Assembly: GCF_002217925.1 (NCBI RefSeq)
Contig: NZ_BCMF01000004.1
Coordinates: 62,001 to 126,000, forward strand
Length of the DNA: 64,000 nt
From: Secundilactobacillus mixtipabuli
Lineage (GTDB): Bacteria; Bacillota; Bacilli; Lactobacillales; Lactobacillaceae
Direction of reading: 5' to 3'
Shown here: piece by piece, positions 25,931 to 34,662 of the stretch
Layout: each line of letters opens with the position of its first letter
How positions within the stretch are numbered: the first letter of the stretch is position 1
The notes under the pieces: generated by a model
Database searches by the model: none
Seen by the model: only the letters and a program-made list of their open reading frames with translations
What the model was told of the DNA's origin: nothing
Made by a program: the position numbers and the translations under genes

Positions 25931-26622
25931 AAACAAAGCTGACACTAGAACTTGAAAAAACGTTATACGAGACTTGCCTGGAAGCTGGCAGTATTGCGGT
26001 AGAGGAAGTCACTATGCCAGATGATGCGGGGATTGTTGATACCCTCAGTTACCAGCACTTACCAAACGGTGAAGATGAATGGCGCTGTTATGAGCTAAAG
26101 GTAACTAAAAGTGATTTTCATTCAAATGCCAAGCTTTCTTTTATCGGCAACTATAATTATTTCGTTTTACCACTTTCCCTTTATCAAAAAGTAAAAACTG
26201 AAATTCCTGCTGAAATCGGTGTCTTAAGTTATCAGAAATATGATCCCGCTCAATTAGCTGTCAGTACCGAACCCGTTTTGGCACCCGGTTATTTGACAGT
26301 GGAGAAAAAGCCGCGTTACCAAGAAATCACTCTCGATCAAGGCGACTTAATGCGACACTTTCTGTATTCATTAGCCCGTGAAGTTCGTAAAGCTAAACGG
26401 GTGGAAACGGGGATTAGCCAGTATTCAACTGACCGGCTTTTCAAAGAACTTAAAAAACGTCACCAGCACTACGACATCTACGATCCCGAAAACAATTTCT
26501 ACGACCGTTTTATTAACGAAACCCAATCTAACGCTGTCACTGCACTGCAAGAAGAGGTTGATGCCCTGAATTTAGAAATTGCTAAACTGCAGCAGCAACT
26601 TTCCGAGGCGAAGTCAAAATGA
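25927..26622 (+). CDS. MmcB-like PD-(D/E)XK nuclease-fold protein (putative)
   Basis: A 231-residue cytoplasmic protein with GIVDTLSY followed by an ELKVTKSDFHSNAKLSF stretch. The D...E-x-K spacing and the SDF...K segment resemble MmcB-type repair endonucleases of the PD-(D/E)XK fold. The last 30 residues form a coiled coil (EEVDALNLEIAKLQQQL). The start is GTG at 25927, inside the helicase stop; AAGGAG is 11 bases upstream. The next gene starts at its own stop (ATGA), so all three are coupled. Nuclease function is inferred from the motif. Confidence 0.65.
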   Translation: MKTKLTLELEKTLYETCLEAGSIAVEEVTMPDDAGIVDTLSYQHLPNGEDEWRCYELKVTKSDFHSNAKLSFIGNYNYFVLPLSLYQKVKTEIPAEIGVLSYQKYDPAQLAVSTEPVLAPGYLTVEKKPRYQEITLDQGDLMRHFLYSLAREVRKAKRVETGISQYSTDRLFKELKKRHQHYDIYDPENNFYDRFINETQSNAVTALQEEVDALNLEIAKLQQQLSEAKSK

Positions 26623-27509
26623 TGTATTATCCCTATTTTCGTGGCCGCCAGTTCGACTTACGCGCGCTAACCGAATTTGCTCAACAGGCGGATACTGCCA
26701 ATATCATGCCCATTATTGAACCCGTTCGTGACGTTCCTGCACTACCGAAAACAATTGCGGCTTTCAGTGCGCACCACCAGCCATTAGCGGTGATTCAAAA
26801 CCCACAGGTCGATCATTACAGCTATCAAGCCGCTAAACGTCATCCCATTGATGCTTTATTGGACAAACCAGTGATTCAGCGGGCCTATATTCTAACCCCC
26901 TTACTGCCGCCGCAATTACTGCCAGACAGCTTGCTGATCGTCCAGCATTACGCAGACTTAAAATTATTTGTCGATCACGATTGGCTGCCTGAATCAGTCA
27001 CCCTGCTGGTCCCACCCGAAGCGCGGATTCGCCGTTTACTTGCTGGCCGTCGCTTCGGCCATCTTTTCGACCATTACGCTGTACCAGAGCACAGTTTCGA
27101 ATTCACTCAAATGCCCGACAGCTTTTGGTCTAACGACATTGAATTTGCCCGCCAATATCACGAAGTTGGCTTTAGCGATTATTTAACACAGGGTGCCACC
27201 TATTTTGATCACGGTCACCCGAGTCGAACCGTCGCGTTACACCTCATTTATCTAGCTGGTCATCAAGTTCGCATCCGCCACTTTGTTTCCGACCAGCATG
27301 CCGACTTCAAACATCAGCGTGAAAAATACTTTGAAGCATTAGATAAAGCCGTTACGTGGATCAACCAACAGCCGCTGATCAATCAAACACCAGCTACCGA
27401 TCAGTTACTAACATTGGCTAAAGAACACCATTTTCCTGGCATGGGCGTGTTGAAAACATTGACGATTGAACATCATTTGACCATCATGAAAAGATACTTA
27501 AACCTGTGA
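26619..27509 (+). CDS. sce7725-family-like protein
   Basis: A 296-residue protein starting YYPYFRGRQFDLRALTEFA and containing MPIIEPVRD, then GFSDYLTQGATYF and VRIRHFVSDQ. These blocks match, from memory, the sce7725 family (also called beta-protein-like), a poorly known group often next to nuclease-like genes. Its role is unknown. It overlaps the previous stop by four bases; a second ATG follows immediately at 26622. It ends the operon, before a strong terminator. Confidence 0.65.
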   Translation: MMYYPYFRGRQFDLRALTEFAQQADTANIMPIIEPVRDVPALPKTIAAFSAHHQPLAVIQNPQVDHYSYQAAKRHPIDALLDKPVIQRAYILTPLLPPQLLPDSLLIVQHYADLKLFVDHDWLPESVTLLVPPEARIRRLLAGRRFGHLFDHYAVPEHSFEFTQMPDSFWSNDIEFARQYHEVGFSDYLTQGATYFDHGHPSRTVALHLIYLAGHQVRIRHFVSDQHADFKHQREKYFEALDKAVTWINQQPLINQTPATDQLLTLAKEHHFPGMGVLKTLTIEHHLTIMKRYLNL

Positions 27510-27513
27510 AACT

Positions 27514-27545
27514 AAAAAAGAACGCCTTTCCAGCGTTCTTTTTTG
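27514..27545. terminator. Bidirectional terminator
   Basis: AAAAAAGAACGC / GCGTTCTTTTTT arms between convergent genes. Confidence 0.9.
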
Positions 27546-27550
27546 TAGTA

Positions 27551-28264
27551 TTATTTTGCCATCGTTTTAGCCAGTAAACCAACGTACGCAGTTGCACCCT
27601 TAGTCTGCAGGTGCACTTCATCTGGCGCAAACCAGGCTGACTGATTTTGGCTAAGATCATGCCAATCCACCACGTGCACATTACGGTGACTTTTGGCCGT
27701 TGAGGCAATTAGCCGGTTGGTCTGCCCTTCCCACTTTTGGGTCGGCACATGGGTGTTGATCCAATAGACCTGCCGCTTTTTACCCACCACTTTTAGAAAG
27801 CGTGAAATATCAGACTTCTCCGGTGGACCATTGGTACCGAGATTAACGACAACATTTTCCGCCAGTTTATTTTCGGCCTTTAAGCTTTGGGTAATATTCG
27901 GCAAATCATAGAATTGACGTCCCACGGCGCCATTTATCAATACATGCGGGAAAACTTCTTTCATCTCTGGCGTTATATCGACCATGACCGAATCGCCGAT
28001 GGCGGTCACCTTTGCAGCATGCGCATTGGCAGTTGCTCTGGAACTTAAATGATACTTTTGCGCCACCTTTTTCTCCCCAGGCGTTAGTTTAACCGGTTTA
28101 GGCTTCGGCTTAGGTTTCGACTTCGTCATTGTCTGGTGGCTGAACAAGACTTTGATTGGCTGATGACCAATTGTTGTACCACCAACGATTAAAATTAAAA
28201 TCAAAACGATCCAGAAAGCTGGCCGTTTCAGTACCGGCTTTCTTGGCATTGCGTGTCGTTTCAT
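27551..28264 (-). CDS. Membrane-anchored SGNH hydrolase (OatA C-terminal-domain-like)
   Basis: A protein of 237 residues with an N-terminal transmembrane anchor (AFWIVLILILIVGGTTIG), a Lys/Pro-rich linker (KSKPKPKPKPVKL) and an extracellular SGNH domain. The catalytic Ser is in AIGDSVM, the oxyanion residues are in NLGTNG, and Asp/His are in DEVHLQTKG. It matches the separated C-terminal domain of peptidoglycan O-acetyltransferase OatA; the acyltransferase membrane half is absent, so it could be a partner or an esterase. GAGGAG precedes the ATG. Confidence 0.8.
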   Translation of the reverse strand: MKRHAMPRKPVLKRPAFWIVLILILIVGGTTIGHQPIKVLFSHQTMTKSKPKPKPKPVKLTPGEKKVAQKYHLSSRATANAHAAKVTAIGDSVMVDITPEMKEVFPHVLINGAVGRQFYDLPNITQSLKAENKLAENVVVNLGTNGPPEKSDISRFLKVVGKKRQVYWINTHVPTQKWEGQTNRLIASTAKSHRNVHVVDWHDLSQNQSAWFAPDEVHLQTKGATAYVGLLAKTMAK

Positions 28265-28363
28265 AATCGACTCTCCTCTTTCTTCGCTCTTTTCATTTTA
28301 CCATCCCTCAGACGGATAAGTGACAGCACTTTCAGCCAAAACAGGATAACCGACTTTGAAATA

Positions 28364-28404
28364 AAAAAATGGCTATTCCTAATAAATTAAGAATAGCCAT
28401 TTTG
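28364..28404 (-). terminator. Terminator of the small membrane gene
   Basis: AAAATGGCTATTC / GAATAGCCATTTT arms with a T-run on the minus strand. Confidence 0.85.
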
Positions 28405-28423
28405 ATTTTTACTTAGTTTATCT

Positions 28424-28705
28424 TTAAATACCCATCACTAATTTTAAATAACCTGCAGCTAGCGTCAAACCAATCAGCCAAAGGTCTAGTTCCTGTAATC
28501 CGCGAGCTTGTTTAGTGGTATCAAAGACCATAAAATGACCGCTGAAAAGGACCAAGCTGGCAAACAATAGACCGGCATATAGTAGTTCTGACGTACCTAG
28601 AATCAGGCTGATGAAGGTGACAAAGTTCAGTATCAAAATCATGACTCGTCCCCATGTTACCTCTCGTCCCATAGCCACTAACTGAAGATTAATACGATTC
28701 ATCAT
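28424..28705 (-). CDS. Small membrane protein, 93 aa
   Basis: Three hydrophobic helices follow a basic N-terminal stretch (QLVAMGREVTWGRV). I recognise no family. The start may be either of two adjacent ATGs (28705 or 28702); AGGAG lies about 10 bases upstream. Confidence 0.72.
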   Translation of the reverse strand: MMNRINLQLVAMGREVTWGRVMILILNFVTFISLILGTSELLYAGLLFASLVLFSGHFMVFDTTKQARGLQELDLWLIGLTLAAGYLKLVMGI

Positions 28706-28813
28706 GTCTAACTCACTCCTAACCTTTTGAATTATCTATCCAAGGCTATTGTAACGCTTTCATTGCTTATTCCTAGGGATTTGCAGGAGCTTTTAGCAAC
28801 TTCTAATATAGTC

Positions 28814-28853
28814 AAAAATCCCCCATCTCAAACATGATAGATGGGGGATTTTA
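28814..28853 (-). terminator. Terminator of the lactonase gene
   Basis: AAAATCCCCCATCT / AGATGGGGGATTTT arms around a 10-base loop. Confidence 0.88.
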
Positions 28854-28899
28854 AAAATGAGAGTGCTTAGATAAATCTTATTTATACGTCTTAAATGAC

Positions 28900-29943
28900 T
28901 TATTTAACCGCAGCGACACAGACGCCTTCTGGTACCTCAAAGTTCTTTTGAACCATTGTTAATTTACCGCTATCAGCATCACGGCTGTATAGTGTTGCAT
29001 TGTCAGTATTTTGGTTAACTAAAATAATAAAGCTTTCGTCCGCGTTGAAGTTAAAATCACGGGGGAAGTCACCCTCTGAAGGCGTTTGATCGATCAGTGA
29101 TAATTCGCCGTTATCTTCAACCTTCAACGTTGCAATCGAATTGTAACCACGGTTTGAAACGTAGACGAATCTGTTATCACTTGATAGCCGGATTGCGGCT
29201 GCACCATTATGTTCAGTCCAATCGCGAGGAATGGTCTTGAGTTCTTCGCGTAATGTAAACTTACCAGCTTGGGCATCGTAATCCAACACATCAACAGCAC
29301 TGCCAAGTTCACCAACTAGGTAAGCAACGTTCTTGTCAGTATTGAAAACAATGTGTCGAGGGCCAAAACCGGCAGCGCACTTAAAGGTCGATTTTTCGGT
29401 TAATTTACCTTCGTCACTTAAATCATAGAGGTAAACCGTATCTTCACCTAAATCACAGGAAACTAAGCGCTTATCAGGCGTTAAATCAGCAAAGTGCGGG
29501 TGTGGGCCGTCCTGCTGTTCAGGAGCAGGGCCAACAGCGCCGGTGTGCTTAACCGTATCTGTCGTCGTCAAGGTTCCATCAGCATTGATCTTATAAACGA
29601 TCACAGCACCGGTATGGTAATTGGCGGTGAAAACTAATTGACGGTCTTCATCCACAGCAACGTAAGCTGGGTTGGGACCAGCAATCAAGTTTTTGCTTAG
29701 TGCCTTAAACGGTTTTTCAGCTGCATCAAAAACCTTCAGACCACCAATCTTCTTACCATCTTCTGATTCTGCATCGATGGCATAAACTTTATGTGCCTTT
29801 GATTCTGCAACGTAAGTTGGGTTACCGGCACGGCCAACCAATTCAAGGTTTTGTAATTGCTTCTTTTCAGTGTCTAACTGCAGTTCGTAGACACCTTCAC
29901 TGCTCTTATGCGTATAGGTACCGATTAAAAAGGTTTCAATCAT
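28900..29943 (-). CDS. pgl: 6-phosphogluconolactonase (beta-propeller lactonase)
   Basis: A 347-residue seven-bladed propeller of the YkgB/Pgl family, with the usual FLIGTYTHKSSEGVY start, GNPTYVA, HPHFADLTPDKR and GFGPRHIVF blade motifs. It hydrolyses 6-phosphoglucono-lactone between glucose-6-P dehydrogenase and 6-P-gluconate dehydrogenase, which matters in lactobacilli using the phosphoketolase path. The start at 29943 has GGAGG 7 bases upstream; a TTG at 29949 is too near it. Confidence 0.88.
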   Translation of the reverse strand: MIETFLIGTYTHKSSEGVYELQLDTEKKQLQNLELVGRAGNPTYVAESKAHKVYAIDAESEDGKKIGGLKVFDAAEKPFKALSKNLIAGPNPAYVAVDEDRQLVFTANYHTGAVIVYKINADGTLTTTDTVKHTGAVGPAPEQQDGPHPHFADLTPDKRLVSCDLGEDTVYLYDLSDEGKLTEKSTFKCAAGFGPRHIVFNTDKNVAYLVGELGSAVDVLDYDAQAGKFTLREELKTIPRDWTEHNGAAAIRLSSDNRFVYVSNRGYNSIATLKVEDNGELSLIDQTPSEGDFPRDFNFNADESFIILVNQNTDNATLYSRDADSGKLTMVQKNFEVPEGVCVAAVK

Positions 29944-30122
29944 GTTCAATCCTCCACTATGCTAATAATTAATTTCAACGATTCAATTATAGCACAGGTC
30001 TAGTCCGACTCCGCGGTAACTCAAAAAGTTTGTGATGATTTTTACGAGGACTCAGATCATTACGGTTAACCGTATTTTATGGTACACTCGTAACCATCCA
30101 CTTATTAAAAGGAAGAATAACT

Positions 30123-30512
30123 ATGTCGAAATTTGAACTTTATCATCCGATATTAACGCCGCATTACCAGCTAAATTGGCTCACCCATTTTAAAGCCAAG
30201 GACGTTAATGACTTGCGCCAAAAAATTAATCCTGATGAAACAATGATTGAAACCGCCAATTATATTAATCGCGAAATGAGCACCGTTATGAACGACAAAG
30301 CCCTGACCTGGGGCGTTAGCGACAAACAAACAGATCAGTTTATGGGTATCGTTAGGCTCGCTCCCCTAACCGATCATTTTAAGGAAACGTTACTGACTAT
30401 TACGAGTGCCTCTGAGGATAACACCATGCTGGTCAGCGAAATCAGGACCTATATGACCGAATTTTCTAAAAACGAGCTTCATAGTGAGCAACTGAAAATA
30501 GAATTAAAATGA
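30123..30512 (+). CDS. Hypothetical protein, 129 aa (possible GNAT-like remnant)
   Basis: The N-terminus (FELYHPILTPHYQLNWLTHF) and the WGVSDKQTDQFMGIVRLAP stretch recall the opening strands of GNAT acetyltransferases. The acetyl-CoA-binding Q/R-x-x-G-x-G/A loop is missing and the protein is shorter than the usual 150-180. It may be a degenerate acetyltransferase or something else. GGAAG precedes the ATG. Low certainty on function. Confidence 0.6.
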   Translation: MSKFELYHPILTPHYQLNWLTHFKAKDVNDLRQKINPDETMIETANYINREMSTVMNDKALTWGVSDKQTDQFMGIVRLAPLTDHFKETLLTITSASEDNTMLVSEIRTYMTEFSKNELHSEQLKIELK

Positions 30513-30592
30513 GGTTCTCTGGAATCTTTCTAAAAAAAGTGTTTTAATAAGGGTAACTGATAATTACTCTAATCTGAAAGGAGTCTATGGTC

Positions 30593-31057
30593 ATGAAAGA
30601 ACCCGACGCAACCTTAAGTACTGCGTTAGCAAAGCTCCGCGAGCAGCATGTTCGGATTACTCCGCAGCGTAAATTAATTCTAGACTATTTAATGAACCAT
30701 GAAAATCATCCACCAGTAGAAGAGATCTATAAAGAACTGGCACCTAAAATGTCAACACTCAGTTTAGCTACTGTGTATAATACTTTGAACCTTTTCGTTG
30801 AACTCGGGATCGTGATCGAAATTCCTAACGAAAACGGTGGTGTTCGGTATGATTTCTTTGGTCGGCCGCACTACCACGCAATTTGTGAGAATTGCGGAAA
30901 AGTAACCGATATTTACGATCCCAACCTACCGCAGATTTCCAGTATGCTGGAAAACACCGCTCAAAAGCAGTCTGGATATGACTTTGATGCCTGCCACATC
31001 GAACTTTACGGCCTCTGCCCTGAATGCCAGGCAAAGGGTATCACGGTTGCCTCTTAA
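30593..31057 (+). CDS. perR: Fur-family regulator, PerR-like
   Basis: A 154-residue winged-helix metalloregulator. The DNA-binding half has RITPQRKLILDYL and STLSLATVYNTLNLF. Two CxxC pairs (CENC, CPEC) form the structural zinc site. The regulatory ligands match PerR: His in the HPPVEEIY segment, Asp in RYDF, two His in PHYHAIC, and Asp in KVTDI. PerR senses peroxide through Fe- or Mn-bound His oxidation. I use the ATG at 30593, 9 bases after AAAGGAG; the ATG at 30587 is too close. Fur or Zur function cannot be excluded. Confidence 0.85.
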   Translation: MKEPDATLSTALAKLREQHVRITPQRKLILDYLMNHENHPPVEEIYKELAPKMSTLSLATVYNTLNLFVELGIVIEIPNENGGVRYDFFGRPHYHAICENCGKVTDIYDPNLPQISSMLENTAQKQSGYDFDACHIELYGLCPECQAKGITVAS

Positions 31058-31074
31058 TCGACAGCAGCTTTAAT

Positions 31075-31117
31075 TAAAAAACCGGTTAACTTTAAATTTA
31101 AGTTAAACCGGTTTTTT
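31075..31117 (+). terminator. Terminator of the PerR-like gene
   Basis: AAAAAACCGGTTAACTT / AAGTTAAACCGGTTTTTT arms. Confidence 0.9.
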
Positions 31118-31349
31118 AAATGACATCACCAACATGACACGATCACGTCGTCTGAGAGTTTTGTTACCTGTTTTTAACATGAATGAAAATAAGCTCGCTT
31201 TAGCCTACCAAAACAACGTCTATAACTGTAATATTAGGCTTTGATCGTGGTTAGCCACTTGTCAATACCCACTTTTCTCGGTAGTATGATTTCAGAGAAT
31301 GAATCGACCGTTCATTAAAAATAAAATTTGTTATAGAGAGATGATTAAT
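31118..31349 (+). other. Intergenic region before the wall amidase
   Basis: AT-rich and without a clear feature. A TGTTAA-N5-GGTAAC pair on the minus strand (about 31160-31180) loosely resembles a WalR site, but it has a mismatch and unusual orientation. Confidence 0.3.
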
Positions 31350-32339
31350 GTGAAAAAGTTTTCGTTACTACTTACTGGATTACTGACCTTATTCACAGTG
31401 GGCGCTGCTAACGCTACCACTGCTCACGCCAGTTCTGCCGTTAATAATTATATTTCAAGTTCAAACATTAAGCCTGCTAAAATCAGCAGCAGCATTTGGG
31501 GCGGTTTCCCAAAGAACGCCTATCGTCATGGTGTTGGTAAACCAGAGGGTGTGGTTATTCACGAAACTGCCAACCCAAGCTCAACGATTTATAACGAAAT
31601 TGCTTATATGAAGGCCCACTACAACAATGCTTTCGTCCACTCATTCGTTGATGCTTCGCACATTATTAACATTGCTAACACTAACTACCTTGCTTGGGGC
31701 GTTGGTTTCCCAGGTAACGCGCGTTACGTGCAGTTCGAACAAGTAGAAGTTCACAGCAAGAGTGCCTTTGCCCACGAAGTTTCTAACGCGGCTTGGTACA
31801 CTGCTTACCTGCTTCACCAATACGGCTTGACACCAAACGCTGCCGATTATGATGGTAAGGGAACTGTCTGGTCTCACCGTGCTGTTGCAAAATACCTCGG
31901 TGGTTCCGACCATACCGATCCAGTTGGTTATTACTCAGCTAATGGTAAGAAATACTTTGGCTCAAGCTACACCATGGCTGACTTTTATCAGTTAGTTCAT
32001 TCTTACTATTACGATAACTTCACTGGTTCTGCTTCAAAGCCAAGTAGTTCATCATCTGCAACACCTTTGGACAAAGTGACCTACAGCAAGTTGACAGCAA
32101 CCGCAAAGCTTTCCAGTCAATACGCTAACTATCGTCTTTACAATCACGTGAAGAACGCTTATGCCAACACTTCAAAATACAGCTGGTCATCCGTCAAGGC
32201 AACCGCTGGTAAAAAGGTCTACGTTAACGATAAGGGCGTCAAGGATAAAGCTGGTACAACTTGGTACCGATTTACCTTCAGCACTGCTAAGAATGCCAAA
32301 CAATACTGGGCATACGCTGGTGCGCTTGATCTTAACTAA
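31350..32339 (+). CDS. Secreted N-acetylmuramoyl-L-alanine amidase with wall-binding domain
   Basis: A signal peptide (MKKFSLLLTGLLTLFTVG, cleavage near TAHAS) is followed by an Amidase_2/PGRP domain at about residues 45-205. Zinc ligands are in VVIHETAN, WSHRAVA and HTDPVGYY. A Ser-rich linker leads to a C-terminal GW/SH3-like wall-binding module (KVTYSKLTATAKLSS...WYRFTF). It cuts the bond between MurNAc and L-Ala. I prefer the GTG at 31350, 9 bases after GAGAG; an ATG at 31341 abuts that site and one at 31299 lacks an RBS. Confidence 0.88.
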   Translation: MKKFSLLLTGLLTLFTVGAANATTAHASSAVNNYISSSNIKPAKISSSIWGGFPKNAYRHGVGKPEGVVIHETANPSSTIYNEIAYMKAHYNNAFVHSFVDASHIINIANTNYLAWGVGFPGNARYVQFEQVEVHSKSAFAHEVSNAAWYTAYLLHQYGLTPNAADYDGKGTVWSHRAVAKYLGGSDHTDPVGYYSANGKKYFGSSYTMADFYQLVHSYYYDNFTGSASKPSSSSSATPLDKVTYSKLTATAKLSSQYANYRLYNHVKNAYANTSKYSWSSVKATAGKKVYVNDKGVKDKAGTTWYRFTFSTAKNAKQYWAYAGALDLN

Positions 32340-32354
32340 ATAATTATGCTTAAT

Positions 32355-32391
32355 CAAAAACGGTAACTCCAGTTGGAGCTACCGTTTTTTT
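32355..32391. terminator. Bidirectional terminator
   Basis: AAAAACGGTAACTCC / GGAGCTACCGTTTTTTT arms around AGTT. Confidence 0.88.
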
Positions 32392-33157
32392 ATTTCATAA
32401 ATTTTTTTCTAGCCGACCGTTCACTAGCGACCATCGCCCAGGTCGTCAATGGAATCGTCGCAATCACTGACATCATAGAGAATAGAACCATTAAGACTTC
32501 GCCGACCAGAATCTTATCATTCAAAATTTCACCGATGGAATAATGGACCCCTGCAAACCAAATAAACAGCGCCAAGAACCCACCGAAAAAGCCAAAGAAC
32601 AAGGTATTAAACGTTGTGCCAATAATCTGTGACCCCACCTTAAAACCGGCACCTTGTAAATTTTTAAGCGTAATTTTAGGATGCTGTTCCAAGATTTCGG
32701 CTAAACCAGCTGCAATGGCAATCGCTGCTTCAGCAATCGCTCCCAGCGTACTTAAAATAGCTGTGGCGATGGCAACATTTAAATAACTAATACCTAATAT
32801 GTTTGACATTCCCTCAAGATCTTCACTGTCTTCTTGCCCAAATCCTTGAATCTGGACCCAGTGTTCCACCGGAATAATTAACAGGACCAGTAAGATCAGC
32901 ACCGCAACGGACGCGTAGAATGCGATCATTGTACTATTTGAATCATTGCCCCCAAGAAAGATGGTCATTGCCAGCACAATCACTCCCGTTACTAACGTCA
33001 CGAGAACGGGTGGTAAATGAAACGCCATCAGGACCATCGCAAAAAACAGGGCACCGAAGTTAAAAATTAAACTGATCCAAGCCTGTAACCCCTGAGTTCC
33101 CCCAACGGCAACCATGCAGATCAGTAATAATAAGCCTAATGCCGTAATCGTTCCCAT
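32390..33157 (-). CDS. YibE/F-family membrane protein (short partner)
   Basis: A 255-residue polytopic membrane protein of the YibE/F family. GISYLNVAIATAILSTLGAIAEAAI is the conserved helix pair. It overlaps the preceding YibE/F gene by 22 bases, and GGAGG lies 9 bases before its ATG. The two form a fixed pair in lactobacilli and probably one complex; the transported or handled substrate is unknown. Confidence 0.82.
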   Translation of the reverse strand: MGTITALGLLLLICMVAVGGTQGLQAWISLIFNFGALFFAMVLMAFHLPPVLVTLVTGVIVLAMTIFLGGNDSNSTMIAFYASVAVLILLVLLIIPVEHWVQIQGFGQEDSEDLEGMSNILGISYLNVAIATAILSTLGAIAEAAIAIAAGLAEILEQHPKITLKNLQGAGFKVGSQIIGTTFNTLFFGFFGGFLALFIWFAGVHYSIGEILNDKILVGEVLMVLFSMMSVIATIPLTTWAMVASERSARKKFMK

Positions 33158-34272
33158 GAGTGATGGCCTCCAATCATTAGACTTGTGATCCCACAGGCAA
33201 GCGGGATCGTCAACACGATACCAATACCGCTGATCAGACTCTGAACCACTCCAAGTGACATTGTCATGTTAAAGGTGTAACCCCAAGAATTGGCGTTTTT
33301 TAAGAACAGCAATGCTAGTGGCAACGTTTCAGCAACGAAAATGAAGAACAGGACGTTTACTAATGGTCCCATGATTTCGCCACCAATTTGCCGGCCTGAT
33401 TTAAAAATTTGTTTGGCAGAGATATCTGGTTTTTCAGTTTTCAAAGCCATGAGTGACGCGATGATGTCTGTGGACTCATCCATCACCGCCCCCAGTGAGC
33501 CAAGAATGGTTTCAGCTAAAAACAGCGGCCGGGGTAATTGCGTCACGTACTGCATTGATTCATAGTAGACGCCGCGTTCATGAGTAAGTGCAAAGACGGT
33601 TAAAGCCACAATGACTGAAAGCGCGGTCCCGCCAATCGTCGCCAGCAGAGTCATCAGCATTTGCCGGTTAAAGCCAATCACGATCAATAAGGTCAAAGCA
33701 GCAAACACCACTGCCAACCCACCAAAAATGACTAATACAATACCGCCTTGAGTATGCGTATTCCAACTAACTGCCAGCCAGAACAGTACCCCATTGACGA
33801 TGACACTCGTTAATGCCATCAGCCCACTAAACCGCATCAGTATTAATAGTAGACTAACGGTCAGCCAAACCGTAAAAGCTAACGCTGTATCCCGTTTAAG
33901 GTTGCTGATCGTCGCCGAAAAATGCCGCTGGTTTTGGTGAACGGTCAAAAATACCTTTTGTCCGGTATGATACCCCAGCGTAGTCGCTTGCGATTTTAAA
34001 TAAGTATTCTCAACTTTCAGCCGCTTTCCTTTATTAGCCCCGTTTGTAATCACACCAGCAAGTTTTTGTTCAACTTGATGATCTTCATTATTAAACTGAT
34101 CGGATTGTTTTTCGACGCTGATTACTTTAACGGATTGAATTTTTAAAATGGGCGTTTGGTACAGCCCATCATCATGAGCCACCCCCAATACTAGCAACGC
34201 ACCCAAGATAACCACGAAATAGGGCCACCAATGTTGCCAGAAGGAACGGGTTTTCTTTGCTCCAATTATCAT
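33136..34272 (-). CDS. YibE/F-family membrane protein (long partner)
   Basis: A 378-residue protein with one N-terminal membrane helix, an extracellular beta-rich domain (about 45-135) and then six or more helices. The YibE/F core includes ETILGSLGAVMDESTDI and IMGPLVNVLFFIF. The LGAVMDES motif parallels LGAIAEAA in its partner. AAGGTGG lies 7 bases before the ATG. Function unknown. Confidence 0.85.
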   Translation of the reverse strand: MIIGAKKTRSFWQHWWPYFVVILGALLVLGVAHDDGLYQTPILKIQSVKVISVEKQSDQFNNEDHQVEQKLAGVITNGANKGKRLKVENTYLKSQATTLGYHTGQKVFLTVHQNQRHFSATISNLKRDTALAFTVWLTVSLLLILMRFSGLMALTSVIVNGVLFWLAVSWNTHTQGGIVLVIFGGLAVVFAALTLLIVIGFNRQMLMTLLATIGGTALSVIVALTVFALTHERGVYYESMQYVTQLPRPLFLAETILGSLGAVMDESTDIIASLMALKTEKPDISAKQIFKSGRQIGGEIMGPLVNVLFFIFVAETLPLALLFLKNANSWGYTFNMTMSLGVVQSLISGIGIVLTIPLACGITSLMIGGHHSWERLRH

Positions 34273-34380
34273 TTCACTACCACCTTGTCACAAACCATCA
34301 TATCATATCAATTGAGGTCCAATTAAAAGCTTTCCCAGATTTAAACTAACCGTTAGTTTTACTTTTTTCAACAACTATTC

Positions 34381-34410
34381 TTGCAATTGAGTGGGTATAT
34401 AGGGTAGAAT
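34381..34410 (+). promoter_or_regulatory. Promoter of the 39-residue gene
   Basis: TTGCAA and TAGAAT hexamers are 18 bases apart, about 48 bases before the ATG at 34458. Confidence 0.6.
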
Positions 34411-34457
34411 GGTCGAGTGATTGATTACACCATATTCATAAAGCGAGGGTTAGACAT

Positions 34458-34577
34458 ATGAGAAAAGCACATCCACATGGCGTACAAGGTCGCCGTCCAG
34501 TGAACCAAAAGAAGGACGCGAAGCGCCAAAAAGAAATTTCAAACTTGCAACAATGGCTTAAGAGCAGCAAGAAGTAA
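34458..34577 (+). CDS. Very small cationic protein, 39 aa
   Basis: The ATG at 34458 follows GAGGG by 8 bases, with its own promoter (34381-34410) and strong terminator (34604-34657), so it is a complete transcription unit. The product begins MRKAHPHGVQGRRPVNQKK and continues as a helix ending QQWLKSSKK. About a third of residues are Lys, Arg or His. No family is known to me; RNA or DNA contact is plausible from charge. Confidence 0.68.
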   Translation: MRKAHPHGVQGRRPVNQKKDAKRQKEISNLQQWLKSSKK

Positions 34578-34603
34578 TTTTTTCTAACTGTAAGCATTGC
34601 GAG

Positions 34604-34657
34604 TAAAAAAGTCTCATTTAAGCGACTATGCATGGTCACTTAAATGAGACTTTTTTT
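34604..34657. terminator. Bidirectional terminator
   Basis: AAAAAAGTCTCATTTAAG and its complement with T7 between convergent genes. Confidence 0.9.
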
Positions 34658-34662
34658 GTGCA

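Noticed and set aside
31160-31180. WalR operator upstream of the wall amidase
   Set aside because: One half-site has a mismatch, it is on the opposite strand, and it lies about 170 bases from the start.
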